Shown piece by piece: positions 17,633 through 25,219 of a DNA stretch of 64,000 nucleotides (its first letter is position 1; each line of letters opens with the position of its first letter). The notes under the pieces were generated by a model, which saw nothing but the letters and a program-made list of their open reading frames with translations, made no database searches and was not told where the DNA came from. Source of the DNA: WHSW01 sp963821025 (GTDB lineage Bacteria; Actinomycetota; Thermoleophilia; Solirubrobacterales; 70-9); assembly GCA_963821025.1 (NCBI GenBank), contig CAWGCG010000003.1:744001-808000 (forward strand). The letters are read 5' to 3'. The position numbers and the translations under genes were made by a program.

Positions 17633-18326
17633 CGGAGCCGTCCTCGAGCGGCCTCAGATCGGGGATGCCGCCATCCCAGACGGCTTCGGGCGCGGGAGGC
17701 CCAAAGGTCTCGGTGAGCTCGCGATCGTCGGCGCCGCGGCGGCGCATGTAGCGATACCAGCGGTGATAAAGGGGCGAGGCGACAACCGCCAGGACGGTGA
17801 GCACGAACAGCCCCGCCAACAGCCACAGATGGCTGCGCAGCGGGGCGCCGTCGCCCGCGGCCAGCGCGGCGGCGGCGGCGAGAACGATCGAGAGCCCGAT
17901 CCCCGTGTAGTAGTCGAGCGGAAAGCGCCAGATCCACGGCACCTGGAACCACCAGACACGGCCGCGCGTGAACCGTCGCACGGTGTAGGCGGGGTTGTTG
18001 ACGAACCAGAGGTAGTCCCAGATCACCGCGAGCGCGAAGAAGATCGCCAGCTGGCCGAGCTCGGCGCTCCAGCTCCACTCGAGCCCGAACCCGAACGGCA
18101 GGTGCACGATCACCAGCGGGATCGTGAACGCGAATACGTGGTAGCCCGTCAGCGGCCGGTGGCCCATGACGAATCCGTAGATCCTGCCGACCCGCCCCCG
18201 CTTCAGGTACCAGGTCGGCAACCGCTCGGCCCAGCCTCGCCCACCCTCGATCTCGATCTCGATCCCGGCGAGGCCGAACGCCCACAGCCACAGCAACACG
18301 ATCCTGCCAACATCGAGCTCATCCAT
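17622..18326 (-). CDS. Hypothetical multi-pass membrane protein
   Basis: A 234-residue membrane protein of unknown function with about five hydrophobic segments, beginning IVLLWLWAFGLAGIE and including FAFTIPLVIVHLPFGFGLEW, LAIFFALAVIWDYLWFV, GIGLSIVLAAAAALAA and LWLLAGLFVLTVLAVV. Many Trp, Tyr and His residues lie near membrane edges (HRPLTGYHVF, VWWFQVPWIWRFPLDYY). The C-terminal tail is acidic. The ATG at 18326 has no close upstream neighbour. It pairs with the two-helix protein downstream by overlap. Confidence 0.65.
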   Translation of the reverse strand: MDELDVGRIVLLWLWAFGLAGIEIEIEGGRGWAERLPTWYLKRGRVGRIYGFVMGHRPLTGYHVFAFTIPLVIVHLPFGFGLEWSWSAELGQLAIFFALAVIWDYLWFVNNPAYTVRRFTRGRVWWFQVPWIWRFPLDYYTGIGLSIVLAAAAALAAGDGAPLRSHLWLLAGLFVLTVLAVVASPLYHRWYRYMRRRGADDRELTETFGPPAPEAVWDGGIPDLRPLEDGSDDR

Positions 18327-18338
18327 CGGTGGCGAAGC

Positions 18339-19226
18339 CTATGCGCCGGCCCGGTTGCTCGAGCGGTAGCCGACATTATGGGCGATCAGCCCGAGCGCGT
18401 CGACGATCCGGAAGGCGGCCTCGTCGCGATCGCCGGCGAGCGCCCTGCGGGCGGCATCGATCGCCGAACGCCCGATCTCCGGCGCCGACAGCGGCCAGCG
18501 CGGCGAGGACCCGGGGTAGCGGCGGTTGAGCCAGCTCGAGCCCGCCCCGTAGCGGGCGAGCATCGCCAGGAACGAGCGCAGGTCCTCGCGGTGTCGGTGC
18601 GCAACCGCGGCCCGGGGGCGGTGCCCGAGCTCCCAGCCGGCGGCCTGCAGGCGCCAGCAGAGGTCGACGTCACCGCCCGAGCGGATCCCCTCCGCGAATC
18701 CCCCGGCGCGCTCGAAGGCCTGGCGACGGACCAGCAGGTTGCCGGTGGGCGCGTAGGCGCGATCGCTGCCCTGGAGGCCGGCGGCGCCGCGGTAGAAGTT
18801 GCGCGAACCGGCGTACCGGGCGAGCAGCGAGCGCTGCTGCGGATGCTCGACGATGGCGCCGCCGAGGAGGCCCTCGTTCGGGGCCGGCGGCGGCTCGAAG
18901 TAGCGCTCGAGCAGGCCCGGTAGCGGTTCGCAGTCCGCGTCGATGAAAAGCAGCCAATCGCGCTCGGCGAGCGCCGCGGCGGCGTTGCGGGCGTGGTAGG
19001 AGGAGCGCTCCCCGATCGCGGCGACGAGCCGGACCGCGAGGCCGAGCGCGTCCGGCCCGAGCCCGCCGCAGTTGTCGGCGACGATCACCTGGTCGCCGGC
19101 GAGCAGCTCGAGCGCCCCGAGGTGCCCCCGCAGACGCGCCGCTGCCTCAGCGTCTCCACAGAACGGGACGATCACGGATACCGCCGGCCGCCGCGAACCT
19201 CCCCCCGCTGCCTGCCGCCTGCTCAC
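18339..19226 (-). CDS. Glycosyltransferase family 2
   Basis: A 295-residue GT-A glycosyltransferase. The N-terminal VSVIVPFCGD is the nucleotide-sugar strand, LLFIDADCEP is the DxD metal site, and SGGDVDLCWRLQAAG carries the catalytic Asp region. It transfers a sugar from a nucleotide donor to a lipid- or polysaccharide-linked acceptor; specificity is not visible. The GTG start at 19226 lies in a degenerate heptad repeat that begins at the stop of the methyltransferase gene, so its first residues (MSRRQAAGGGS) are encoded by repeat. Confidence 0.85.
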   Translation of the reverse strand: MSRRQAAGGGSRRPAVSVIVPFCGDAEAAARLRGHLGALELLAGDQVIVADNCGGLGPDALGLAVRLVAAIGERSSYHARNAAAALAERDWLLFIDADCEPLPGLLERYFEPPPAPNEGLLGGAIVEHPQQRSLLARYAGSRNFYRGAAGLQGSDRAYAPTGNLLVRRQAFERAGGFAEGIRSGGDVDLCWRLQAAGWELGHRPRAAVAHRHREDLRSFLAMLARYGAGSSWLNRRYPGSSPRWPLSAPEIGRSAIDAARRALAGDRDEAAFRIVDALGLIAHNVGYRSSNRAGA

Positions 19227-19233
19227 CGCCCAC

Positions 19234-19953
19234 TCAGCCGCCGAGAGCGCGGGCGTGGACGGCGGTGAAGGCGATCGTCTGCGTCCACCAGTCCGGATCG
19301 TCGCAGTGAGCGAGGAACCGATCGATGAGTGGACCGTCGAGCCTCCCCGAGTCGACGAGCCGGTCGCGTAGCTCGACGACCGTCTGGGTCCAGTAAGCCG
19401 CCCAGTGAGAGCCGCCGTTGTAGACGGCGGTCACGGCCGTCCCGGCGACCCCCTCGAGCCCCAGCGCCGCGAGCCGCGGAGCCAGTGTGCGACCGACGTG
19501 GTAGTCGATCCCCTGGTCGCGCGACCACTCGAGCCAGCCGCTCCAGAACGCTCTCACCTCGCGCGGCTGGGCGATGCTGACCGGCAGGAAGTCCGGCTCG
19601 ATCAGCAGGATCGAACCCCCCGGCGCCATGCTGGCGACCAGGTTCCGAATCGCCGCCTCGACGTCGGCGACGTGGTGCAGCACCGCCCGCGCAGTGACGA
19701 GGTCGAAGTCGCCGGGGTCGACCGGACCGGCGACGATGTCGCCCTCGCGCAGCTCGAGCCTCGGCGCCCGCAGATCGACGAGCGAGAGATCGAGATCGAC
19801 GGCGACCGCGAGCCCGCGCGGGCCGACCCGCTCGGCGAGCCAGGCGGAGATCGAGCCGTTGCCGCAGCCGACCTCGAGCACCCGGGCGCCCGCGCCGACG
19901 CCCAGCGGCTCGATCTGCCGGCGGTGCATCGGGTCGAGCAGCCGCGACATCAA
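19234..19953 (-). CDS. SAM-dependent methyltransferase
   Basis: A 239-residue class I methyltransferase. VLEVGCGNGSISAWLAE is the SAM-binding motif near residue 26, AVDLD the acidic loop and DFDLVTARAVLHHVAD motif II. This matches methyltransferase type 11/UbiE relatives; the substrate is unknown. The annotated start is TTG-ATG at 19953. The frame stays open and protein-like upstream (TEAKYVLDHHLEGE) to a CTG at 20013 that overlaps the relA stop, so the true N-terminus is probably about 20 residues longer. Confidence 0.82.
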   Translation of the reverse strand: MMSRLLDPMHRRQIEPLGVGAGARVLEVGCGNGSISAWLAERVGPRGLAVAVDLDLSLVDLRAPRLELREGDIVAGPVDPGDFDLVTARAVLHHVADVEAAIRNLVASMAPGGSILLIEPDFLPVSIAQPREVRAFWSGWLEWSRDQGIDYHVGRTLAPRLAALGLEGVAGTAVTAVYNGGSHWAAYWTQTVVELRDRLVDSGRLDGPLIDRFLAHCDDPDWWTQTIAFTAVHARALGG

Positions 19954-20005
19954 CGCCAGCCGCGACCGCTCACCTTCGAGGTGATGGTCGAGGACGTACT
20001 TCGCC

Positions 20006-22246
20006 TCAGTCAGTTGGCGTCACCCGATACGCATCGAAGACCGCATCGAGGCTCCTCAGCCGGTTGACGCAGGTCTTCAGCTGCTGCGAATCGCCGACCT
20101 CGACCACGAAGCGATTGCGGACCATCGGGTGCTTGGTCGTGCAGTTTGCCTCGAGGATGTTGACGCCGACCTCGGAGAAGGTACGCGACAGGTCCTCGAG
20201 CAGGCGGGTGCGATCCCAGGCGTCGACCTGGAGCTCGACCCGGTAGGAGGTGGCATTGTCGCCCGCCCAGGAGACCTCGGTGAAGCGCTCGGGCGCCTTC
20301 ATCAGCGCCTCCACGTTCTTGCAGTCCTCGCGGTGGATCGTGATCCCGCGCCCAAGCGAGACGTAGCCGACGATCTCGTCGCCCGGCACCGGCCGGCAGC
20401 ACTTGGCGAGGCGCACGACGACGTCGTCGACGCCCTCGACCTTGATCCCGAAGTTGGAGGCGTCCTGGGTTCGGCGCTGGCGCTCGTCGCGGCCCTCGAG
20501 CACCCCGGCGAGCCTGGCCTCGGTCTCGTCGCCGGCCGCGGCATCGCCCGCCTTCAACCGCTGCATCACCTTGTTGACGATCGTCTTCGCCGAGATCTTG
20601 CCCTGGCCGAGGGCGATGTAGAAGTCGTCGGCCTTGCGAAAGCCCATCTCGCGGGTGACGTCGGCGAGCAGCGGCGAGCCCGCCAGACGTTGTGGCGGCA
20701 ATCCCGCCTTGCGCAGGGCGTTCTGGAGCTCCTCGCGACCGCGATGCTCGGCGTCGTCGCGGCGCTCGCGCTTGAGGAAGGCGCGGATCTTGTTGCGCGC
20801 CCGCGAGGTGCGGACCAGCGCGAGCCAGTCGCGCGAGGGGCCCCGATCCTGCTTCGAGGTCAGGATCTCGACGATGTCGCCGCTGCGCAGCGTGTAGTGC
20901 AGCGGCACGATCTTGCTGTTGACCTTGGCGCCGACGCAGCGGTGGCCGATGTCGGTGTGGACCGAGTAGGCGAAGTCGAGGGGGGTCGAGCCGGCGGAGA
21001 GGTTCTTGACCTCGCCCCTCGGGGTGAAGACGAATACCTCGTCCTCGAACAGATCGACCTTGAGCGCCTCGATGAACTCGGTCGGGTCGGCCTCTCCCTC
21101 GGCCTCGAGCAGCTGCCGCAGCCAGGTCATCTTGTCGCGCTGTGAGTCGCCCTTGCCGGGGCTCTCCTTGTAGATCACGTGCGCGGCGATCCCGTACTCG
21201 GCGGTCTCGTGCATGTCGGGGGTGCGGATCTGGATCTCCAGCGGACGGCCCTCGGGCCCGATCACGGTCGTGTGCAGCGCCTGGTAGAGGTTCAGCTTCG
21301 GGGTCGCGACGAAGTCCTTGAAGCGCCCCGGCAGCGGCTTCCAGATCGAGTGCACGATGCCGACGGCGCCGTAGCAGTCCTTGACCGAGGCGACGATCAC
21401 CCGCATCGCGGTCAGGTCATAGATCTCGTTGAACTCGCGCCCCTTCTTCGTCATCTTCGAGTAGATCGAGTAGAAGTGCTTGGCGCGGCCCGAGATCTGG
21501 GCCTCGATGCCGACCTTGGCGAGCTCGCCGCGCAGGAACGCACCGGCGTTCTCGACGTAGTCCTCGCGCTCGGTTCGCTGCTGGGAGACCAGCTTCTTGA
21601 TTTCCTCGTACTTGCGCGGATGCAGGCGCTGAAAGGAGAGATCCTCGAGCTCCCACTTGATCGCGTGGATCCCCAGCCGGTGGGCCAGCGGCGCGTAGAT
21701 TTCGAGCGTCTCGCGTGCCTTCTCGATCTGCTTTTGCTTCGCCAGCGCCTCGAGCGTGCGCATGTTGTGGAGCCGGTCGGCGAGCTTGATCAGGATGACC
21801 CGAACGTCGGTGGCCATCGCCACCATCATCTTGCGGTAGTTCTCGGCCTGGTGCTCGTCGCGGCTTTGGAAGGTGATCCCGGTGAGCTTGGTTACCCCGT
21901 CGACGAGCCCGGCGACCTGCTCGCCGAACAGCTCGCGGACCTCATCGAGGCTCGCCGAGGTGTCCTCGACCGTGTCGTGGAGGAGCGCTGCGCAGAGCGT
22001 CTCGGTGTCGAGCCGCAGGCCGGCGCAGATCTTCGCCACCTCGACCGGGTGGGTGATGAAGTCCTCGCCCGACTTGCGGCGCTGGTCGGCGTGGCTGGTG
22101 CAGGCGAAGACGAACGCCTGCTCGATCGCTTTGCGGTCGACCCCGTCGTCGCCGTCGGCGCTGTGCTCCTCGATCACCGCGAACAGGTCGCCGAGCAGCT
22201 TGCGGTCCTCGGCGGTGAGGTCCTTGGTGACCGGGTTGATAGGCAC
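20006..22246 (-). CDS. relA: Bifunctional (p)ppGpp synthetase/hydrolase RelA/SpoT
   Basis: A 746-residue long RSH enzyme that makes and degrades the stringent-response alarmone. The HD hydrolase domain is N-terminal (ALLHDTVEDT near residue 88). The synthetase domain follows (YDLTAMRVIV and related motifs), then TGS (VFTPRGEVKNLSAGSTPLDF), a helical domain and a C-terminal ACT domain. CCRPVPGDEIVGY is the conserved Cys-Cys region. HD residues appear intact, so hydrolysis should be active. GTG start. The downstream methyltransferase seems coupled to its stop. Confidence 0.96.
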   Translation of the reverse strand: MPINPVTKDLTAEDRKLLGDLFAVIEEHSADGDDGVDRKAIEQAFVFACTSHADQRRKSGEDFITHPVEVAKICAGLRLDTETLCAALLHDTVEDTSASLDEVRELFGEQVAGLVDGVTKLTGITFQSRDEHQAENYRKMMVAMATDVRVILIKLADRLHNMRTLEALAKQKQIEKARETLEIYAPLAHRLGIHAIKWELEDLSFQRLHPRKYEEIKKLVSQQRTEREDYVENAGAFLRGELAKVGIEAQISGRAKHFYSIYSKMTKKGREFNEIYDLTAMRVIVASVKDCYGAVGIVHSIWKPLPGRFKDFVATPKLNLYQALHTTVIGPEGRPLEIQIRTPDMHETAEYGIAAHVIYKESPGKGDSQRDKMTWLRQLLEAEGEADPTEFIEALKVDLFEDEVFVFTPRGEVKNLSAGSTPLDFAYSVHTDIGHRCVGAKVNSKIVPLHYTLRSGDIVEILTSKQDRGPSRDWLALVRTSRARNKIRAFLKRERRDDAEHRGREELQNALRKAGLPPQRLAGSPLLADVTREMGFRKADDFYIALGQGKISAKTIVNKVMQRLKAGDAAAGDETEARLAGVLEGRDERQRRTQDASNFGIKVEGVDDVVVRLAKCCRPVPGDEIVGYVSLGRGITIHREDCKNVEALMKAPERFTEVSWAGDNATSYRVELQVDAWDRTRLLEDLSRTFSEVGVNILEANCTTKHPMVRNRFVVEVGDSQQLKTCVNRLRSLDAVFDAYRVTPTD

Positions 22247-22338
22247 CGCCCTCGCCTTCGGTGCCCCCGGGGCGCCGACGCGGGTGTGGCCACGGCGGTC
22301 GATCGGCGCGCCGACGCGGTCGCCGTTGCCCTGGCGCT

Positions 22339-24897
22339 CTAGGTTCGCTTCGGTTTTGGCTTGCTCAGGAATCGCCTGCCCTCCTCGTACCGGTCACGGT
22401 AGGCGACGAAGGCGCCGGATCGGTCGAGATCGGTGCCCTGCGAGGATACGACCCCGAGCGTCCGAGCATCGCCGGATCGCTGCCAGCTGATCAGCCCGAG
22501 CTCGCCGAGCACGCGCGCCGAGCGCCCCGCGACCTCGGGCGAGAGCGGGTGGCTGCGCGGCTCGCCGCAGAGGATCGCCCGGGCATTCGGCGACTCGATC
22601 GATCCCACCGAGCCCGGTCGTGCGGCGAGCGCCCGATAGATCCCGGCGAGCCAAGCTCGTGACGGCCACTGCTCGGTGTGGATCCGGAGGGCGAACTCGG
22701 CCTCGGGGTCGCCGTCGAGACGATGGATGAACCCCTCCCCCGCTCGGCAGATTCGCTCCAGGTGTGCGAACGGTGGCGGGTCGACGACCACCAGGTGCTC
22801 GAACCGCTGCGCCAAGCCGGGGTCGCGCTCGAGCGCCGGCCAGTCGGCCAAGACCACCCCCGCGCCGGCGCCGGTCACCCGTGCCTCGGCGGCTGCGACC
22901 AGCCCGTCGGGTAGGCGAGCCGAGACGATCGCCAGCTCCCCGCCACCGAAGCGGGCCGGGCGTGCCGCGCGCTCGACCAGCTCGCGCCGGCGAATCGCGT
23001 CCGCGCACAGCGCCAGCACCCGCTCGCCGCTCGAGGCCAGTGCCGCGATCGCCGCCACCCCGGAGCCCCGGCGACGGTCGATCAGCTCGCGGGTGCCCGC
23101 GGCGGGCGGGGCGGGCGGTGGCCACTCGACTAGCTCGTGATCAAGCTCGCGCTCGAGCCGGCGCCAGAACTCGACCGCCTCGAGCTGCTCGTCGGCCGGC
23201 GGCGCCACCGGCTCGGCCGGATAGAGCTCGCCGAGCACAACGCGCGGCTCGATCGACCCGTTCCACTCGTTGAGCTCGAGCTCGACCGAGACATCGAGCG
23301 GTCCCTGTGAGACCGCGGCCTCGAGTTCCCCGTTGGCGCCGAAGGCGACCCCGCGCGCCTTGGCCCGACCGCTGCGCAGGCTGAAGCGGGCGTGACGGTC
23401 GTCAGCGCCCATCGGCCGGACGTCGCCGACGCTCGCGCCACAGACCAAGAGCCGCACCCCGGGATTGCCGGAGCCGAACGGCGACAGCCGCTCGAGTTGC
23501 TCGGCGACCTGGTGGCCGAGCCCGTCGGCTCCGACCACCGCGTCGACGACCTCGGTGCGGGCGACCGCGTCGGCGCGCGTCGCCGCGACCCGCTCGGCGA
23601 AGGCGACGCGAAAAGCATCGATCCGCTCGGCCTCGATCTCGAGTCCCGCGGCCGCGCGGTGGCCGCCGTAGCGGACCAGGTGCTCCGCGCACGCGTCGAG
23701 CGCGCCGAGCAGATCGAAGCCGGGGACGCTGCGGCCCGAGCCGCGCCCCCGGCCCTCAGCGTCGAGCGCGATCACTATCACCGGACGGAGGTGGCGCTCG
23801 ACCAGCCGCGAGGCGACGATCCCGACGACGCCGGGATGCCAGCCTTGGCCGGCGACCACCAGGCCGGCACCGTCGGTGAGCTCGGGACCGAGCTCGCGGC
23901 GTGCGCGCTCGGCATCGGCGCCGACCTCGCGTTCGATCTCGCGGCGCTCGCGATTGGTGCGGTCGAGCTCGACCGCGATCTGACCGGCGCGCTCGAGGTC
24001 GTCGGTGAGCATCAGCTCGACCCCGGCATCGGCGCGGTGCAGGCGACCGGCGGCGTTGATCCGTGGCGCCAGCCGGAAGGCGACGTCGCCCTCGTCGAGG
24101 CGCTCGGGCGCCACCGAGGCCGCCGTCATCAGCGCCCGCAGTCCGAGCCGGCGCCCGCGGCGCGCCTCGGCGAGGCCGCGGCGAACGAGCGCCCGGTTCT
24201 CGCCGCGCAGCGGGACCATGTCGGCGATCGTGGCGAGCGCCACCAGATCGAGCTCGTGCTCGACTGCCGCGGCTCCGCGCAGCGCCGCGGCAAGCTTGTA
24301 GGCGACGCCGGTCGCGCAGAGCTCAGCGAACGGATAGCCGGAGACGACCGGGTGCAGGATCGGGCAGCGCGGCAGCTCGGCGCCGGGCTGGTGGTGGTCG
24401 GTGACGATCAGCTCGAGGCCGCGAGCCCGCGCCGCCTCCGCCTCGGCGACCGACCCGATCCCGCAGTCGGCGGTGATCAGCAGCCCGGTGCCGCGCTCGG
24501 CCAGCCTCGCCACCGTCACCTCGGTGAGCCCGTAGCCGTCCTCGAGGCGACCGGGGATCAACCAGTCACAGTCGGCGCCGAGCTCGCGCACTGCGGCGAC
24601 CAGGATCGCGGTCGAGCAGACGCCGTCGACGTCGTAGTCGCCGTGCACCGTGATCCGCTTGCCCGCAGCGACAGCCGCCTTGATCCGACCGACCACCACC
24701 CCCATGTCCTCGAACGCGAACGGGTCGTGGTCGTCGGCGGCGTCGAGGAATGCGCGCGCCGACTCGACGCTGCGATAGCCGCGACGCACGAGGGTCACCG
24801 CAACCGGCTCGGCAAGCTCGAGCGCGGCCATCAGCGCCCGCGCCTCGGCGAAGTCGTAGGGCTCGAGGGTGAAGGCCTTGGCGGCGGATTCCGACAC
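22339..24897 (-). CDS. recJ: Single-stranded-DNA 5'-3' exonuclease RecJ
   Basis: An 852-residue DHH-family exonuclease for recombination and mismatch repair. Motif I is HGDYDVDGVCSTAIL, the DHH motif is VTDHHQPGAE, and GYPFAELCATGVAYKL plus GGHRAAAGLEIE belong to the DHHA1 domain. An OB-like domain follows. The last 300 residues form an extension absent from E. coli RecJ but usual in the long RecJ of many Gram-positives (VLADWPALERDPG region). GTG start at 24897. It sits between relA and the small membrane gene of the secDF cluster. Confidence 0.93.
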   Translation of the reverse strand: MSESAAKAFTLEPYDFAEARALMAALELAEPVAVTLVRRGYRSVESARAFLDAADDHDPFAFEDMGVVVGRIKAAVAAGKRITVHGDYDVDGVCSTAILVAAVRELGADCDWLIPGRLEDGYGLTEVTVARLAERGTGLLITADCGIGSVAEAEAARARGLELIVTDHHQPGAELPRCPILHPVVSGYPFAELCATGVAYKLAAALRGAAAVEHELDLVALATIADMVPLRGENRALVRRGLAEARRGRRLGLRALMTAASVAPERLDEGDVAFRLAPRINAAGRLHRADAGVELMLTDDLERAGQIAVELDRTNRERREIEREVGADAERARRELGPELTDGAGLVVAGQGWHPGVVGIVASRLVERHLRPVIVIALDAEGRGRGSGRSVPGFDLLGALDACAEHLVRYGGHRAAAGLEIEAERIDAFRVAFAERVAATRADAVARTEVVDAVVGADGLGHQVAEQLERLSPFGSGNPGVRLLVCGASVGDVRPMGADDRHARFSLRSGRAKARGVAFGANGELEAAVSQGPLDVSVELELNEWNGSIEPRVVLGELYPAEPVAPPADEQLEAVEFWRRLERELDHELVEWPPPAPPAAGTRELIDRRRGSGVAAIAALASSGERVLALCADAIRRRELVERAARPARFGGGELAIVSARLPDGLVAAAEARVTGAGAGVVLADWPALERDPGLAQRFEHLVVVDPPPFAHLERICRAGEGFIHRLDGDPEAEFALRIHTEQWPSRAWLAGIYRALAARPGSVGSIESPNARAILCGEPRSHPLSPEVAGRSARVLGELGLISWQRSGDARTLGVVSSQGTDLDRSGAFVAYRDRYEEGRRFLSKPKPKRT

Positions 24898-24941
24898 GCC
24901 GCCAAGCTAGGAAGCGGCGCGGACGGATCGGGCCGCGACCG

Positions 24942-25217
24942 CTACGCGGGTTCGGCGCGCTCCTCCTCCTGGCGGACACCGATCGCGTAGACGAGCGCGA
25001 GCCCGAGCAGGGTGCCGGGGATCGCGAACGCGACCGTCTCGAGCCCGGTCTCGCCGAGCCCCTGACCGAGCGCGATCTGGGCGAGCGCGCCGGTCAGCAT
25101 CGCCCCGCTCGCGGCACCGAGGAAGGCGCCGACGATGCCCGACCAAAACCGGTCGGGGACGAACACCGTGAAGTGCCAGATCGCGACCCCGGTGGTGAAC
25201 CAGACCAGCGCTGCCAT
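24942..25217 (-). CDS. Small membrane protein, two to three helices
   Basis: A 91-residue hydrophobic protein starting MAALVWFTTGVAIWHFT at ATG 25217, with a good ribosome site (GGGAGGTAGGG). Hydrophobic segments cover about residues 4-20, 26-48 (GIVGAFLGAASGAMLTG) and 64-82 (VAFAIPGTLLGLALVYAIG). The C-terminus is charged. It begins three bases after the secDF stop, so it is cotranscribed, but no known Sec partner (YajC) is recognisable in it. Function unknown. Confidence 0.75.
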   Translation of the reverse strand: MAALVWFTTGVAIWHFTVFVPDRFWSGIVGAFLGAASGAMLTGALAQIALGQGLGETGLETVAFAIPGTLLGLALVYAIGVRQEEERAEPA

Positions 25218-25219
25218 CC

